Source: an uncultured Sedimentitalea sp. (GTDB taxonomy: Bacteria; Pseudomonadota; Alphaproteobacteria; Rhodobacterales; Rhodobacteraceae). From it: a DNA stretch of 64,000 nt. A model generated the notes under the pieces. That model made no database searches. It worked only from the letters and a program-made list of their open reading frames with translations, and was not told the origin of the DNA. Made by a program: the position numbers and the translations under genes. The first letter of the stretch is position 1. Each line of letters begins with the position of its first letter. Below, piece after piece: positions 53,683-61,261 of this stretch. The stretch is taken from positions 372,001-436,000 of the forward strand of contig CANNGH010000001.1 in NCBI GenBank assembly GCA_947504115.1, written 5' to 3'.

Positions 53683-54348
53683 ATGGAGCGGGCCCTGATC
53701 ATCGGCGATACCGGCGGCATCGGTGCGGCGCTTGCCCGGGCGTTGCGGCCGCGCGGTTGCGATGTCGTCGGGCTGTCGCGGTCGCGCGACGGGCTGGATG
53801 TGACCGACGAAGCGGCGGTGAGCGCTGTTCTCGGGCGTCTGGAGGGACGGTTCGATCTGGTATTCGTGGCCACCGGCGCGTTGGAGATCGGCGGTGCCGC
53901 GCCGGAGAAATCCATCGCAAGGCTGAGCGCGCCCGCGATGCTGGACCAGTTCGCGCTGAATGCGGTGGGGCCGGCGCTGGTCATGCGCGAGGCGCGGCGG
54001 TTGATGCCCAAGGACCGCCGCGCGGTCTTTGCGGTGCTGTCGGCGCGGGTGGGCTCGATCGGTGACAACCGTCTGGGTGGCTGGATCAGCTATCGCACGG
54101 CCAAGGCGGCGGTGAACCAGATCGTGCATACCGGAGCGATCGAATTCGCGCGCAGCCATCCCGGTGTGATCTGCGTGGCGCTGCATCCGGGCACCGTGCG
54201 CACCGCGTTCACCGAGAAGTATCTGGGCCGCCATCCCGCCGCGTCCGCGCACGAGGCGGCGGAGAACCTGTTGCGGGTGATCGACGGGCTGGACAGCGGC
54301 GATTCGGGCGGGTTTTTTGACTGGCGGGGCGCGCCGGTGCCGTGGTGA
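53683..54348 (+). CDS. Short-chain dehydrogenase/reductase (CsgA/C-factor-like)
   Basis: A 221-residue classical SDR. The cofactor loop is IIGDTGGIGAALA at the N terminus (TGxxxG). The active-site pair is Tyr and Lys in SYRTAKAAVNQ. HPGTVRTAFTEKY follows, as in C-factor-type SDRs. The substrate is unknown. ATG 53683 is chosen because the Rossmann motif follows at once; the frame is open upstream through the repeat without family sequence. It converges on the MORN gene with 12 bases between. Confidence 0.88.
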   Translation: MERALIIGDTGGIGAALARALRPRGCDVVGLSRSRDGLDVTDEAAVSAVLGRLEGRFDLVFVATGALEIGGAAPEKSIARLSAPAMLDQFALNAVGPALVMREARRLMPKDRRAVFAVLSARVGSIGDNRLGGWISYRTAKAAVNQIVHTGAIEFARSHPGVICVALHPGTVRTAFTEKYLGRHPAASAHEAAENLLRVIDGLDSGDSGGFFDWRGAPVPW

Positions 54349-54360
54349 GCGACGGATGGG

Positions 54361-55839
54361 TCATTCCGGCGGGTCGGGCGGCGTATCGGGCCGGGGCGTT
54401 TCGGGTTCGGGCTGATCCGCGTCAGGGGCGCCGGTGGCGGCATCGCCGCTGGCCAGTTCGCCGTCCTGCCAATCACCCTCGACCTGTTCGCCGCTGGCAT
54501 AGCGCATCACGCCCTCGCCCTGACGTTTGCCGTCGCTGAACATGCCCTCGTAGACGTCGCCGTTGGCATAGGTCGCCACGCCTCGGCCGCTGATCTCGCC
54601 GTCCTGCCATTCACCGTCATAGCGAAAGCCGTCGGCCATGACGATTTCGCCCTTGCCCTCGCGCTGGCCATTGGCGAATTGCCCGGTATAGACCGAACCA
54701 TCGGCATAGGTCGCCGTGCCCGTGCCGTGGCGCTGGCCATCCTGCCATTCGCCCTCGTAGCGATAGCCGTCGGCGTAGATCATGGTGCCTTGCCCGTGGT
54801 TGAGGGCGTTCTTGAAACCGCCCTCATACACCATGCCGTCGGCGTATTCGGCGCGGCCCTGCCCCTCGATCACGCCGGCGGCCCAGTCGCCCTCGTAGGT
54901 CTTGCCGCCGGGATAGGTGATCCGGCCCTTGCCGTCGGCCAGGTCGTCGCTGAACTGCCCGATATAGACCGAACCGTCGGGATAGGTCACCTTGCCCTCG
55001 CCGTCGATCCGGCCGCCGGCCCATGAGCCGGTATAGACATACCCATCCTTGCCGCTGAAGGTGCCCAGCCCCTCGCGATGGTCATCGTGGAAATCGCCCA
55101 CATAGGTGTCGCCGTTGACATAGACCATGCGGCCCGACCCCTCGCGCCGACCCGCGACCAGTTCGCCCTCGTAGACATCTCCGTTGGGCAGGGTCAGGGT
55201 GCCGGTGCCGTCGATCTGGCCGTCCTTCCACGGACCGACATACGTGAGACCGTCGGGCAGCGTCAGCCGGCCCGGTCCAGAGCGCTCGCCCGCGGCGATA
55301 CCGCCCTGATAGACCGCACCGTCGGGATAAGTGATGGTGCCGGTGCCGTGCTTGTCGCCATTCAGCCAGTCGCCCTCGTAGCGGTAGCCGCCGGGGCTGG
55401 TCATCACGCCCTTGCCGTGGTGTTTCGCGTTCTCGAAACCGCCTTCGTAGCGCACGCCGTTGGCATAGGTGGCCACGCCTTCGCCCTCGATCACGCCTTC
55501 GACCCAGTCGCCCGTGTAGGTGCCGCCGTCGGAAAAGGTGATCTTGCCGGTCCCGTGGGGCTTGCCGGCCGCGAACTGCCCCTCGTATATCGATCCGTTG
55601 GGAAAACGCGCGACACCCTTGCCGCGGATTTCGCCCTCGGCCCAGTCGCCGGTATATTCATAGCCGTTGGGCAGGCGGTAGGTGCCGGTTCCGTGCTGCA
55701 ATCCACCCTTGAACGTGCCCTTGTAGACGCCGCCGACATCGTCCTGCGTGGTCCGCACCTGGCCATCCTGCGCCAGTGCGGGGCCGGACAGGCCCAGTCC
55801 TGCGATCAATGCGAGTGCTGCCTTGCGCGCGTGTTTCAT
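54361..55839 (-). CDS. Secreted MORN-repeat protein (18 full repeats)
   Basis: A 492-residue protein. The signal peptide is residues 1-23 (cleavage after ALA). From about residue 39 there are 18 consecutive 23-residue MORN units of the form Y-x-G-x-W/F-x5-G-x-G-x5-DG/NG, plus a partial nineteenth. A Pro/Asp/Glu-rich tail closes the protein. MORN arrays form long beta-hairpin rods that bind lipids or proteins. With a signal peptide and no enzymatic domain it probably acts in the periplasm or envelope. No partner is evident; it is divergent from nadE. Confidence 0.9.
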   Translation of the reverse strand: MKHARKAALALIAGLGLSGPALAQDGQVRTTQDDVGGVYKGTFKGGLQHGTGTYRLPNGYEYTGDWAEGEIRGKGVARFPNGSIYEGQFAAGKPHGTGKITFSDGGTYTGDWVEGVIEGEGVATYANGVRYEGGFENAKHHGKGVMTSPGGYRYEGDWLNGDKHGTGTITYPDGAVYQGGIAAGERSGPGRLTLPDGLTYVGPWKDGQIDGTGTLTLPNGDVYEGELVAGRREGSGRMVYVNGDTYVGDFHDDHREGLGTFSGKDGYVYTGSWAGGRIDGEGKVTYPDGSVYIGQFSDDLADGKGRITYPGGKTYEGDWAAGVIEGQGRAEYADGMVYEGGFKNALNHGQGTMIYADGYRYEGEWQDGQRHGTGTATYADGSVYTGQFANGQREGKGEIVMADGFRYDGEWQDGEISGRGVATYANGDVYEGMFSDGKRQGEGVMRYASGEQVEGDWQDGELASGDAATGAPDADQPEPETPRPDTPPDPPE

Positions 55840-55996
55840 GCCGTATCCTGCTGCCCGATATCCGCCCCGGTGGGCGTTCGGGCGCGAAATTAGGCGAGCG
55901 GGGCCGCAGGGGCAATGTCTTTCGGCGCAAGACGCTTTCACTTCGGCGTTGATCTGATAAATGGCGGTTGGAAAGCCGAAGGGTAGGGGGCAAGGC

Positions 55997-57655
55997 ATGG
56001 CAGACCGTTTTCGCGTGACATTGGCGCAGTTGAACCCGGTTGTCGGCGATCTGGCCGGCAACGCCGCCAAGGCGCGCGACGCCTGGGCGCAGGGCAAGGC
56101 GGCAGGCGCCGATCTGGTGGCGCTGCCCGAGATGTTCATCACCGGCTACAACGCGCAGGATCTGGTGGCGAAACCGGCGTTTCATACCGACGCGATCGAG
56201 GCGGTGCGCGCGCTGGCCGCCGATTGTGCGGACGGTCCGGCGCTGGCGCTCGGCGGGCCATGGGTCGAAGGGACCGATCTGTTCAACGGCTATTTCATCC
56301 TGATGCAGGGCAGGATCGCCCATGTCGTCAAGAAGCACCATCTGCCCAACCAGAGCGTGTTCGACGAGGTCCGGGTGTTTTCCGAGGGGCCGCTTTCAGG
56401 GCCGTATTCGGTAGGCGACATGCGTATCGGCAGTCCGATCTGCGAGGATGCGTGGTATGAGGATGTCGCCGAGACGCTGGAGGAAACCGGGGCGGAGTTC
56501 CTGCTGGTGCCCAACGGCTCGCCCTATCATCGCGGCCGCTGGGAGATGCGGCTGAACCACATGGTCGCGCGTGTGATCGAGACGGGATTGCCGCTGATCT
56601 ACCTCAACATGACGGGCGGGCAAGACGATCAGGTGTTCGACGGCGGCAGTTTCGGGCTGAATCCGGGCGGGCAACTGGCGTTTCAGATGCCGCTGTTCGA
56701 AAATGCGATTGCGCATGTCGATCTGGAGCGCGGTCCCGAAGGCTGGCGCATCATCGAGGGCGAAAAACACCCCCGGCCCGATCCGCTGGAGCAAGATTAT
56801 CGCGTCATGGTCACGGCGCTGCGCGATTACATGGCGAAAAGCGGGCTGAAAACCGTGTTGCTGGGCCTGTCGGGCGGGCTGGACAGCGCGATTGTCGCGA
56901 CCATCGCCGCCGATGCGCTGGGGCCCGAGAACGTGCGCTGCGTGATGATGCCGTCGGAATATACCTCGCAAGGCTCGCTCGAGGATGGCGAGGCGGTGGC
57001 GCGCGCGCTGGGCTGCCGGTATGATTTCGTGCCGATCACGCAGGCGCGCGCGGCGGTCACGGAAACGCTGGCCCCGCTGTTCGAGGGCACGCAGCCCGAC
57101 CTGACCGAGGAGAACATCCAGTCGCGCCTGCGCGGACTGCTGCTGATGGCGCTTTCGAACAAGTTCGGCGGGATGCTGTTGACCACCGGCAACAAGTCCG
57201 AGGTTGCGGTGGGCTATTCCACGATCTATGGCGATATGGCGGGGGGCTATAACCCGATCAAGGATATGTATAAAACCCGCGTCTTTGACATCTGCCGCTG
57301 GCGCAACGAGAACCACCGCGACTGGATGCAGGGTCCGGCTGGCGAGGTGATCCCGCAACGGATCATCGACAAGCCGCCCAGTGCCGAATTGCGCGCCGAT
57401 CAAAAGGACAGCGACAGTCTGCCCGACTACCCGGAACTGGACGCGATCCTGCAGATTCTGATCGACGACGACGGCTCCATCGCCGATTGCGTCGCTGCCG
57501 GGTTTGATCGCGAGGTGGCGAAAAAGGTCGAAGCCCTGATATATGCCAGCGAATACAAACGCTTCCAGTCGGCGCCGGGGCCGCGTCTGAGCGACCGGGC
57601 GTTCTGGCTGGACCGGCGCTATCCCCTCGTGAACCGCTGGCGCGATCCGTCCTGA
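55997..57655 (+). CDS. nadE: Glutamine-dependent NAD+ synthetase
   Basis: A 552-residue two-domain enzyme making NAD+ from nicotinic acid adenine dinucleotide. The N-terminal nitrilase-type glutaminase has the triad Glu45 (LPEMFITGY), Lys113 (KHHLPN) and Cys149 (SPICEDAW). The C-terminal synthetase has the ATP loop SGGLDS (292-297), NKSEVAVGYSTIYGD and the KPPSAELRADQKD region. ATG 55997 follows GGGGGCAAGGC; earlier codons are not conserved. It converges on the MBL gene. Confidence 0.97.
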   Translation: MADRFRVTLAQLNPVVGDLAGNAAKARDAWAQGKAAGADLVALPEMFITGYNAQDLVAKPAFHTDAIEAVRALAADCADGPALALGGPWVEGTDLFNGYFILMQGRIAHVVKKHHLPNQSVFDEVRVFSEGPLSGPYSVGDMRIGSPICEDAWYEDVAETLEETGAEFLLVPNGSPYHRGRWEMRLNHMVARVIETGLPLIYLNMTGGQDDQVFDGGSFGLNPGGQLAFQMPLFENAIAHVDLERGPEGWRIIEGEKHPRPDPLEQDYRVMVTALRDYMAKSGLKTVLLGLSGGLDSAIVATIAADALGPENVRCVMMPSEYTSQGSLEDGEAVARALGCRYDFVPITQARAAVTETLAPLFEGTQPDLTEENIQSRLRGLLLMALSNKFGGMLLTTGNKSEVAVGYSTIYGDMAGGYNPIKDMYKTRVFDICRWRNENHRDWMQGPAGEVIPQRIIDKPPSAELRADQKDSDSLPDYPELDAILQILIDDDGSIADCVAAGFDREVAKKVEALIYASEYKRFQSAPGPRLSDRAFWLDRRYPLVNRWRDPS

Positions 57656-57667
57656 GGCGCGAACGGC

Positions 57668-58597
57668 TCAGAGCAGCAGTTGATAGCTGTGCGGCACGTA
57701 ATGATATCCGTCGCCGCGGCTTTCGACATAACCGATTGCGGGCCAGGGCATGTGAAATCCGATGAACGGGATCTTGTCGGTCGCCAGCATGTCCAGCAGG
57801 CGGCGGCGCGTCTTGGCGGCCATCGCCTTGTCGCGGTCGAACCGCACCTCCCAATCGGGGTAAGCCAGCGACCAGACGTAATGGTTGGTGAAGTCGCCGC
57901 CGATCAGCAACCGCTTGCCCTCGCTTTCCAGCATATGGACCATGTGGCCGGGTGTGTGGCCGAACGCGGCCATGGCGGTGATCCCGCTGGCGACGCTGGC
58001 GCCATCTTCGACGAACTCTGTCTGATCGGCCAGCGGACGCATCTGCGCCTCGAAGGTTTCGTCGCCCGACATGTCCCAGGCGTCGAACTCGACCGCGCCG
58101 GTCACGTAATCCGCGTTGGCATAGGTCGGCGCGCCGCCGCGCATCAACCCGCCGATATGGTCGGGATGCATATGGGTCAGCACGACCCTGTCCACCTGAT
58201 CGGGGCTGTAACCGGCCGCCGACAGGGCGGCGGTCGTGCCTTCGGCGTTCAACCCGGTGTCGAACAGGATCAACTCGGCCCCGGTATTCACCAGCGTGGG
58301 GGTGAAGAATGATTGCGCCTTGTCGGCGGGAATATTGGCCGCCTGCGAGACCTTGGCAAATTCCTTGTCGCTGACGTTGAGGCCGAAGGTCGCATGCGGA
58401 TCGTCACCGCTGCGGGAGCCGGCCAGCAGCGTCGTCACCTCGAACGTGCCCAATTTGACGCGCGTCCAGGGGGCAAATCCGACGCCCTGCATGTCGGCGC
58501 CGGCGCGGGCGGTGTCCGTCAGCGTGGCGGCCAGCGGCAGGGCGGCGGCCCCGGTCAATGCGGCGCGGCGGGACAGGCGGATCGGTTGGCGTGTCAT
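57668..58597 (-). CDS. MBL-fold metallo-hydrolase with Tat-type signal
   Basis: A 309-residue periplasmic metallo-beta-lactamase-fold hydrolase. The N-terminal LSRRAALTGAAAL is a twin-arginine signal, with cleavage probably after ARA (about residue 32), implying export folded with metal. Zinc ligands are in THMHPDHIGG, the His of GHTPGHMVH and the Asp of GGDFTN. It resembles the quorum-quenching-lactonase/PNGM-like group of MBL proteins, but the substrate is not predictable from sequence. Confidence 0.85.
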   Translation of the reverse strand: MTRQPIRLSRRAALTGAAALPLAATLTDTARAGADMQGVGFAPWTRVKLGTFEVTTLLAGSRSGDDPHATFGLNVSDKEFAKVSQAANIPADKAQSFFTPTLVNTGAELILFDTGLNAEGTTAALSAAGYSPDQVDRVVLTHMHPDHIGGLMRGGAPTYANADYVTGAVEFDAWDMSGDETFEAQMRPLADQTEFVEDGASVASGITAMAAFGHTPGHMVHMLESEGKRLLIGGDFTNHYVWSLAYPDWEVRFDRDKAMAAKTRRRLLDMLATDKIPFIGFHMPWPAIGYVESRGDGYHYVPHSYQLLL

Positions 58598-58746
58598 TGT
58601 CGGGCATCCTTTTTTCTATGGGCCGGGGCGATGATAACGCGCTGATCCCGATCTGCCACCCGGCATCGGCAACGATCGCGTGAACGCGTGGCGAACTGGA
58701 CAAATCCGCGTCCCTGTGACACATGGCGCGACAACAGGAGACATCC

Positions 58747-60072
58747 ATGACAACTACCCGTTTCGCCCCGTCCCCGACCGGTTACATCCATGTCGGCAAC
58801 CTGCGCACCGCGCTGATGAACTTCCTGATCGCCCGCAAGGCGGGGGGCACCTTCATCCTGCGCATCGACGACACCGACCCGGAGCGGTCGAAAGAGGAAT
58901 ATGTCGATGCGATCAAGCAGGATCTCGACTGGCTGGGCCTGCACTGGGACCGGGTGGAGCGGCAATCGCAGCGGCTGGAGCGGTATCACGACGCCGCCGA
59001 GCGCCTGCGCGGGATGGGCCGGTTCTACGAGGCGTTCGAAACGCCCACCGAACTGGACCTCAAGCGCAAGAAACAACTGAACATGGGCCGCCCGCCGGTC
59101 TACGACCGCGCCGCACTGGATCTGGGCGAGGCCGAGCGTGACGCCTTGCGCGCCGAGCGCGGCAACGGCGTGTGGCGGTTCAAGCTGGAGCGTGAACGCA
59201 TCGAGTGGACCGACGGGATACTCGGCGAGATCTCCATCGACGCCGCCAGCGTCAGCGATCCGGTTCTGATCCGGGGCGACGGGCAGATCCTCTATACGCT
59301 GGCATCGGTGGTGGACGATACGGAAATGGGCATCACCGACGTGGTGCGTGGGTCCGATCATGTGACCAACACCGCGACGCAGATCCAGATCATGCGGGCG
59401 CTGGGCGCGGAACCGCCGCGTTTTGCGCATCATTCGCTGCTGACCGGTCCGCAGGGCGAGGCGCTGTCCAAGCGGCTGGGGGTGCTGGCGTTGCGCGATT
59501 TGCGCGAACAGGGCGTGCAGCCGATGGCACTGCTGAGCCTGATGGCGCGGCTGGGATCGAGCGATCCGGTGGAGTTGCGCCACGATATGGCCGAACTGAT
59601 CGAGGGGTTCGATATCTCCCGGTTCAGTTCGGCCCCGACGCGGTTCGACGTGAAAGACCTGTTTCCGCTGACCGGGCGCTATCTGCATGGGCTGGATCTG
59701 AACACGGTGCGCGCCGAGGTCGCCGCCGCCGGGGTGCCCGACGATCTGGCGGCACCTTTCTGGGCGATGGCGCGCGACAATATCACGACATTGCATGATC
59801 TTGCCGGCTGGTGGGCGCTGTGCCGCGACGGGGCGGAGCCGCTGGTGGCGGATGAGGATCGCGAGTTCGTCGCGCAGGCGATGACGCTGCTGCCGCCGCC
59901 GCCCTACGGACCGGACAGCTGGGCGGACTGGACCGCCGCGGTCAAGGACGCGACGGGGCGCAAGGGCAAGGCGCTGTTCATGCCGCTGCGCAAGGCGCTG
60001 ACGGGGCAGGAGCGGGGGCCGGAGATGGCGACGCTGATGCCGCTTTTGCAGGTGGTCCGGGCGCGCGATTGA
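58747..60072 (+). CDS. gltX: Glutamate-tRNA ligase
   Basis: A 441-residue class I synthetase. It has the HIGH-like HVGN (residues 15-18, APSPTGYIHVGNLRTALMN), RIDDTDPERS, the GluRS core DVVRGSDHVTNTATQIQ, and the KMSKS-equivalent ALSKRLG. It is of the short GluRS type common as one of two GluRS genes in alphaproteobacteria. ATG 58747 follows an AGGAG site; an upstream in-frame start adds eight non-conserved residues. Confidence 0.95.
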   Translation: MTTTRFAPSPTGYIHVGNLRTALMNFLIARKAGGTFILRIDDTDPERSKEEYVDAIKQDLDWLGLHWDRVERQSQRLERYHDAAERLRGMGRFYEAFETPTELDLKRKKQLNMGRPPVYDRAALDLGEAERDALRAERGNGVWRFKLERERIEWTDGILGEISIDAASVSDPVLIRGDGQILYTLASVVDDTEMGITDVVRGSDHVTNTATQIQIMRALGAEPPRFAHHSLLTGPQGEALSKRLGVLALRDLREQGVQPMALLSLMARLGSSDPVELRHDMAELIEGFDISRFSSAPTRFDVKDLFPLTGRYLHGLDLNTVRAEVAAAGVPDDLAAPFWAMARDNITTLHDLAGWWALCRDGAEPLVADEDREFVAQAMTLLPPPPYGPDSWADWTAAVKDATGRKGKALFMPLRKALTGQERGPEMATLMPLLQVVRARD

Positions 60073-60097
60073 TCGACCGCCGCGCTGGCCGAGAGTG

Positions 60098-60122
60098 CGG
60101 GAGCCTCCGGCGGGGATATTTT
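60098..60122 (+). repeat. Dispersed intergenic repeat, copy B
   Basis: CGGGAGCCTCCGGCGGGG, one variable base, TATTTT: the same 25-base element as at 53615-53639 with one difference. It lies 25 bases after the gltX stop and 30 bases before the convergent cyclotransferase stop. A purine-rich AAGAAGAAG follows. Confidence 0.65.
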
Positions 60123-60151
60123 ACTGCAAGAAGAAGCAGCTTGTCGGCGCG

Positions 60152-60715
60152 TCAGATCAGCGTGGCGCCGATCGCGCTAAGATGGTGATCGACCAGTGCG
60201 GTCTCGTCCGCGGCCAGCTTTCGGTGGCGCGGATAGCGCGGGTCGGCGCGATCGTCGAGGATGGGCGTATCCCAGCCATCGGTCGTGGCGAAGAAGTCGG
60301 AAACGCCGTTCGTGCCCATCTCGCGCAGATAGCCCTGCACCACCACATCGAGATAGCTGAGCAGGATCGGGTGGCGGGCGTTCGTCGTGCTGCGGGTTCG
60401 GTGCGGAACCGCGTAAACGGCGATGTCCAATCGATCGGCCAGGCTGTGGGTCACCGCATCGGTCGCGGGCAGGCGGTCATAGGCGTATTCGCGTTCGTCC
60501 AGCGCGGCCCAGTCGTTGCCGGGCACATGGGCGATCATGCCGTCAATCGCGCTGTTTTCGTCCCGAACCGCCGTCAGGAACGCCACCTGGCGCAGGTCGG
60601 TCTGCCACCAGCTGCGCCGCCAGCCGTGCAGTCGTGCCGGATGAAGATCGGCGAAATCATGGGTGGTGCGGTTCACGAGGCTGCCATAGCCGAAGAAATA
60701 CGGATCGTGTGTCAT
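60152..60715 (-). CDS. Gamma-glutamylcyclotransferase-like (AIG2/GGCT fold) protein
   Basis: A 187-residue protein. It begins YFFGYGSLVNRTTHDF, the GYGSL substrate loop of GGCT-fold enzymes. A central acidic DEREYAYDRLPA supplies the catalytic Glu position. Members release 5-oxoproline from gamma-glutamyl compounds, but many bacterial ones are uncharacterised. ATG 60715 is divergent from the nsrR-like gene across a 95-base regulatory gap. Confidence 0.8.
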   Translation of the reverse strand: MTHDPYFFGYGSLVNRTTHDFADLHPARLHGWRRSWWQTDLRQVAFLTAVRDENSAIDGMIAHVPGNDWAALDEREYAYDRLPATDAVTHSLADRLDIAVYAVPHRTRSTTNARHPILLSYLDVVVQGYLREMGTNGVSDFFATTDGWDTPILDDRADPRYPRHRKLAADETALVDHHLSAIGATLI

Positions 60716-60736
60716 GTGACGGTTGTGTTGAGCCGA

Positions 60737-60750
60737 TTGATATATGTCAA
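60737..60750. promoter_or_regulatory. FNR/DNR-like box before the nsrR-like gene
   Basis: TTGATATATGTCAA differs from TTGAT-N4-ATCAA at one position. Its centre is 41 bases upstream of a start predicted from CAATAT (60772-60777), the spacing of class II FNR activation. Confidence 0.5.
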
Positions 60751-60777
60751 ACCTGTTTTTCCTGCACCGTGCAATAT

Positions 60778-60793
60778 GGGTCGCATGTGACCC
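60778..60793. promoter_or_regulatory. Palindrome overlapping the predicted nsrR transcription start
   Basis: GGGTCGCATGTGACCC is a 16-base imperfect palindrome (one mismatched pair) immediately before the GGAAAGG ribosome site. Its position suits a repressor operator, perhaps autoregulatory. Confidence 0.4.
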
Positions 60794-60810
60794 GGAAAGG
60801 TATTGCCAAG

Positions 60811-61257
60811 ATGCGTATTACCAAGAGAACGAACATCGCCGTGCGGTTGTTGATGTATTGTGCGGCGCATCGTGATCGGCTGGTGACCAAGGCCGAGATC
60901 GCCGAATGCTGCAACATTTCGGAAAACCATCTGGCGCAGGTCATCAACCAATTGGCACAACTGCGTTATCTGGACACCCAGCGGGGACGCCGGGGCGGCA
61001 TGACCCTGGCGCGTGAGGCCGACCGAATCCGCATCGGCGACGTGTTCCGCGATGTCGAGGGCGATCTGCCGCTGGTCGAGTGTTTCGCCGATGCCGACAA
61101 CACCTGCCCGCTGGTCGAGGTCTGCCGGCTGAAGGATGCGCTGTCGGATGCGGTGCACGCGTTCTATCGCTCGCTCGACGGCATCACGCTGGAGGCGCTG
61201 GTCTGCGGCAATGGCGATCTGGTGCGGATGCTGCAGCCGGTCGCTTGCGCGCGCTGA
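60811..61257 (+). CDS. Rrf2-family regulator, NsrR-like (NO-sensing Fe-S repressor)
   Basis: A 148-residue Rrf2 regulator. The winged HTH (1-65) has ISENHLAQVINQLAQLRYLDT and RGRRGGMTLA, near NsrR. Three cysteines in CFADADNTCPLVEVC (C-x7-C-x5-C, about residues 91-105) are placed as NsrR cluster ligands, suggesting a nitric-oxide-sensitive Fe-S cluster; RirA and IscR also have three cysteines with other spacing. ATG 60811 has GGAAAGG about ten bases upstream. The promoter region carries an FNR-like box and a palindrome. Confidence 0.85.
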   Translation: MRITKRTNIAVRLLMYCAAHRDRLVTKAEIAECCNISENHLAQVINQLAQLRYLDTQRGRRGGMTLAREADRIRIGDVFRDVEGDLPLVECFADADNTCPLVEVCRLKDALSDAVHAFYRSLDGITLEALVCGNGDLVRMLQPVACAR

Positions 61258-61261
61258 CGCG

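Noticed and set aside
54361-55839. Possible CRISPR-like or tandem DNA repeat array
   Set aside because: The periodicity is 69 bases at protein level (MORN units); the DNA units differ widely and are not direct repeats.
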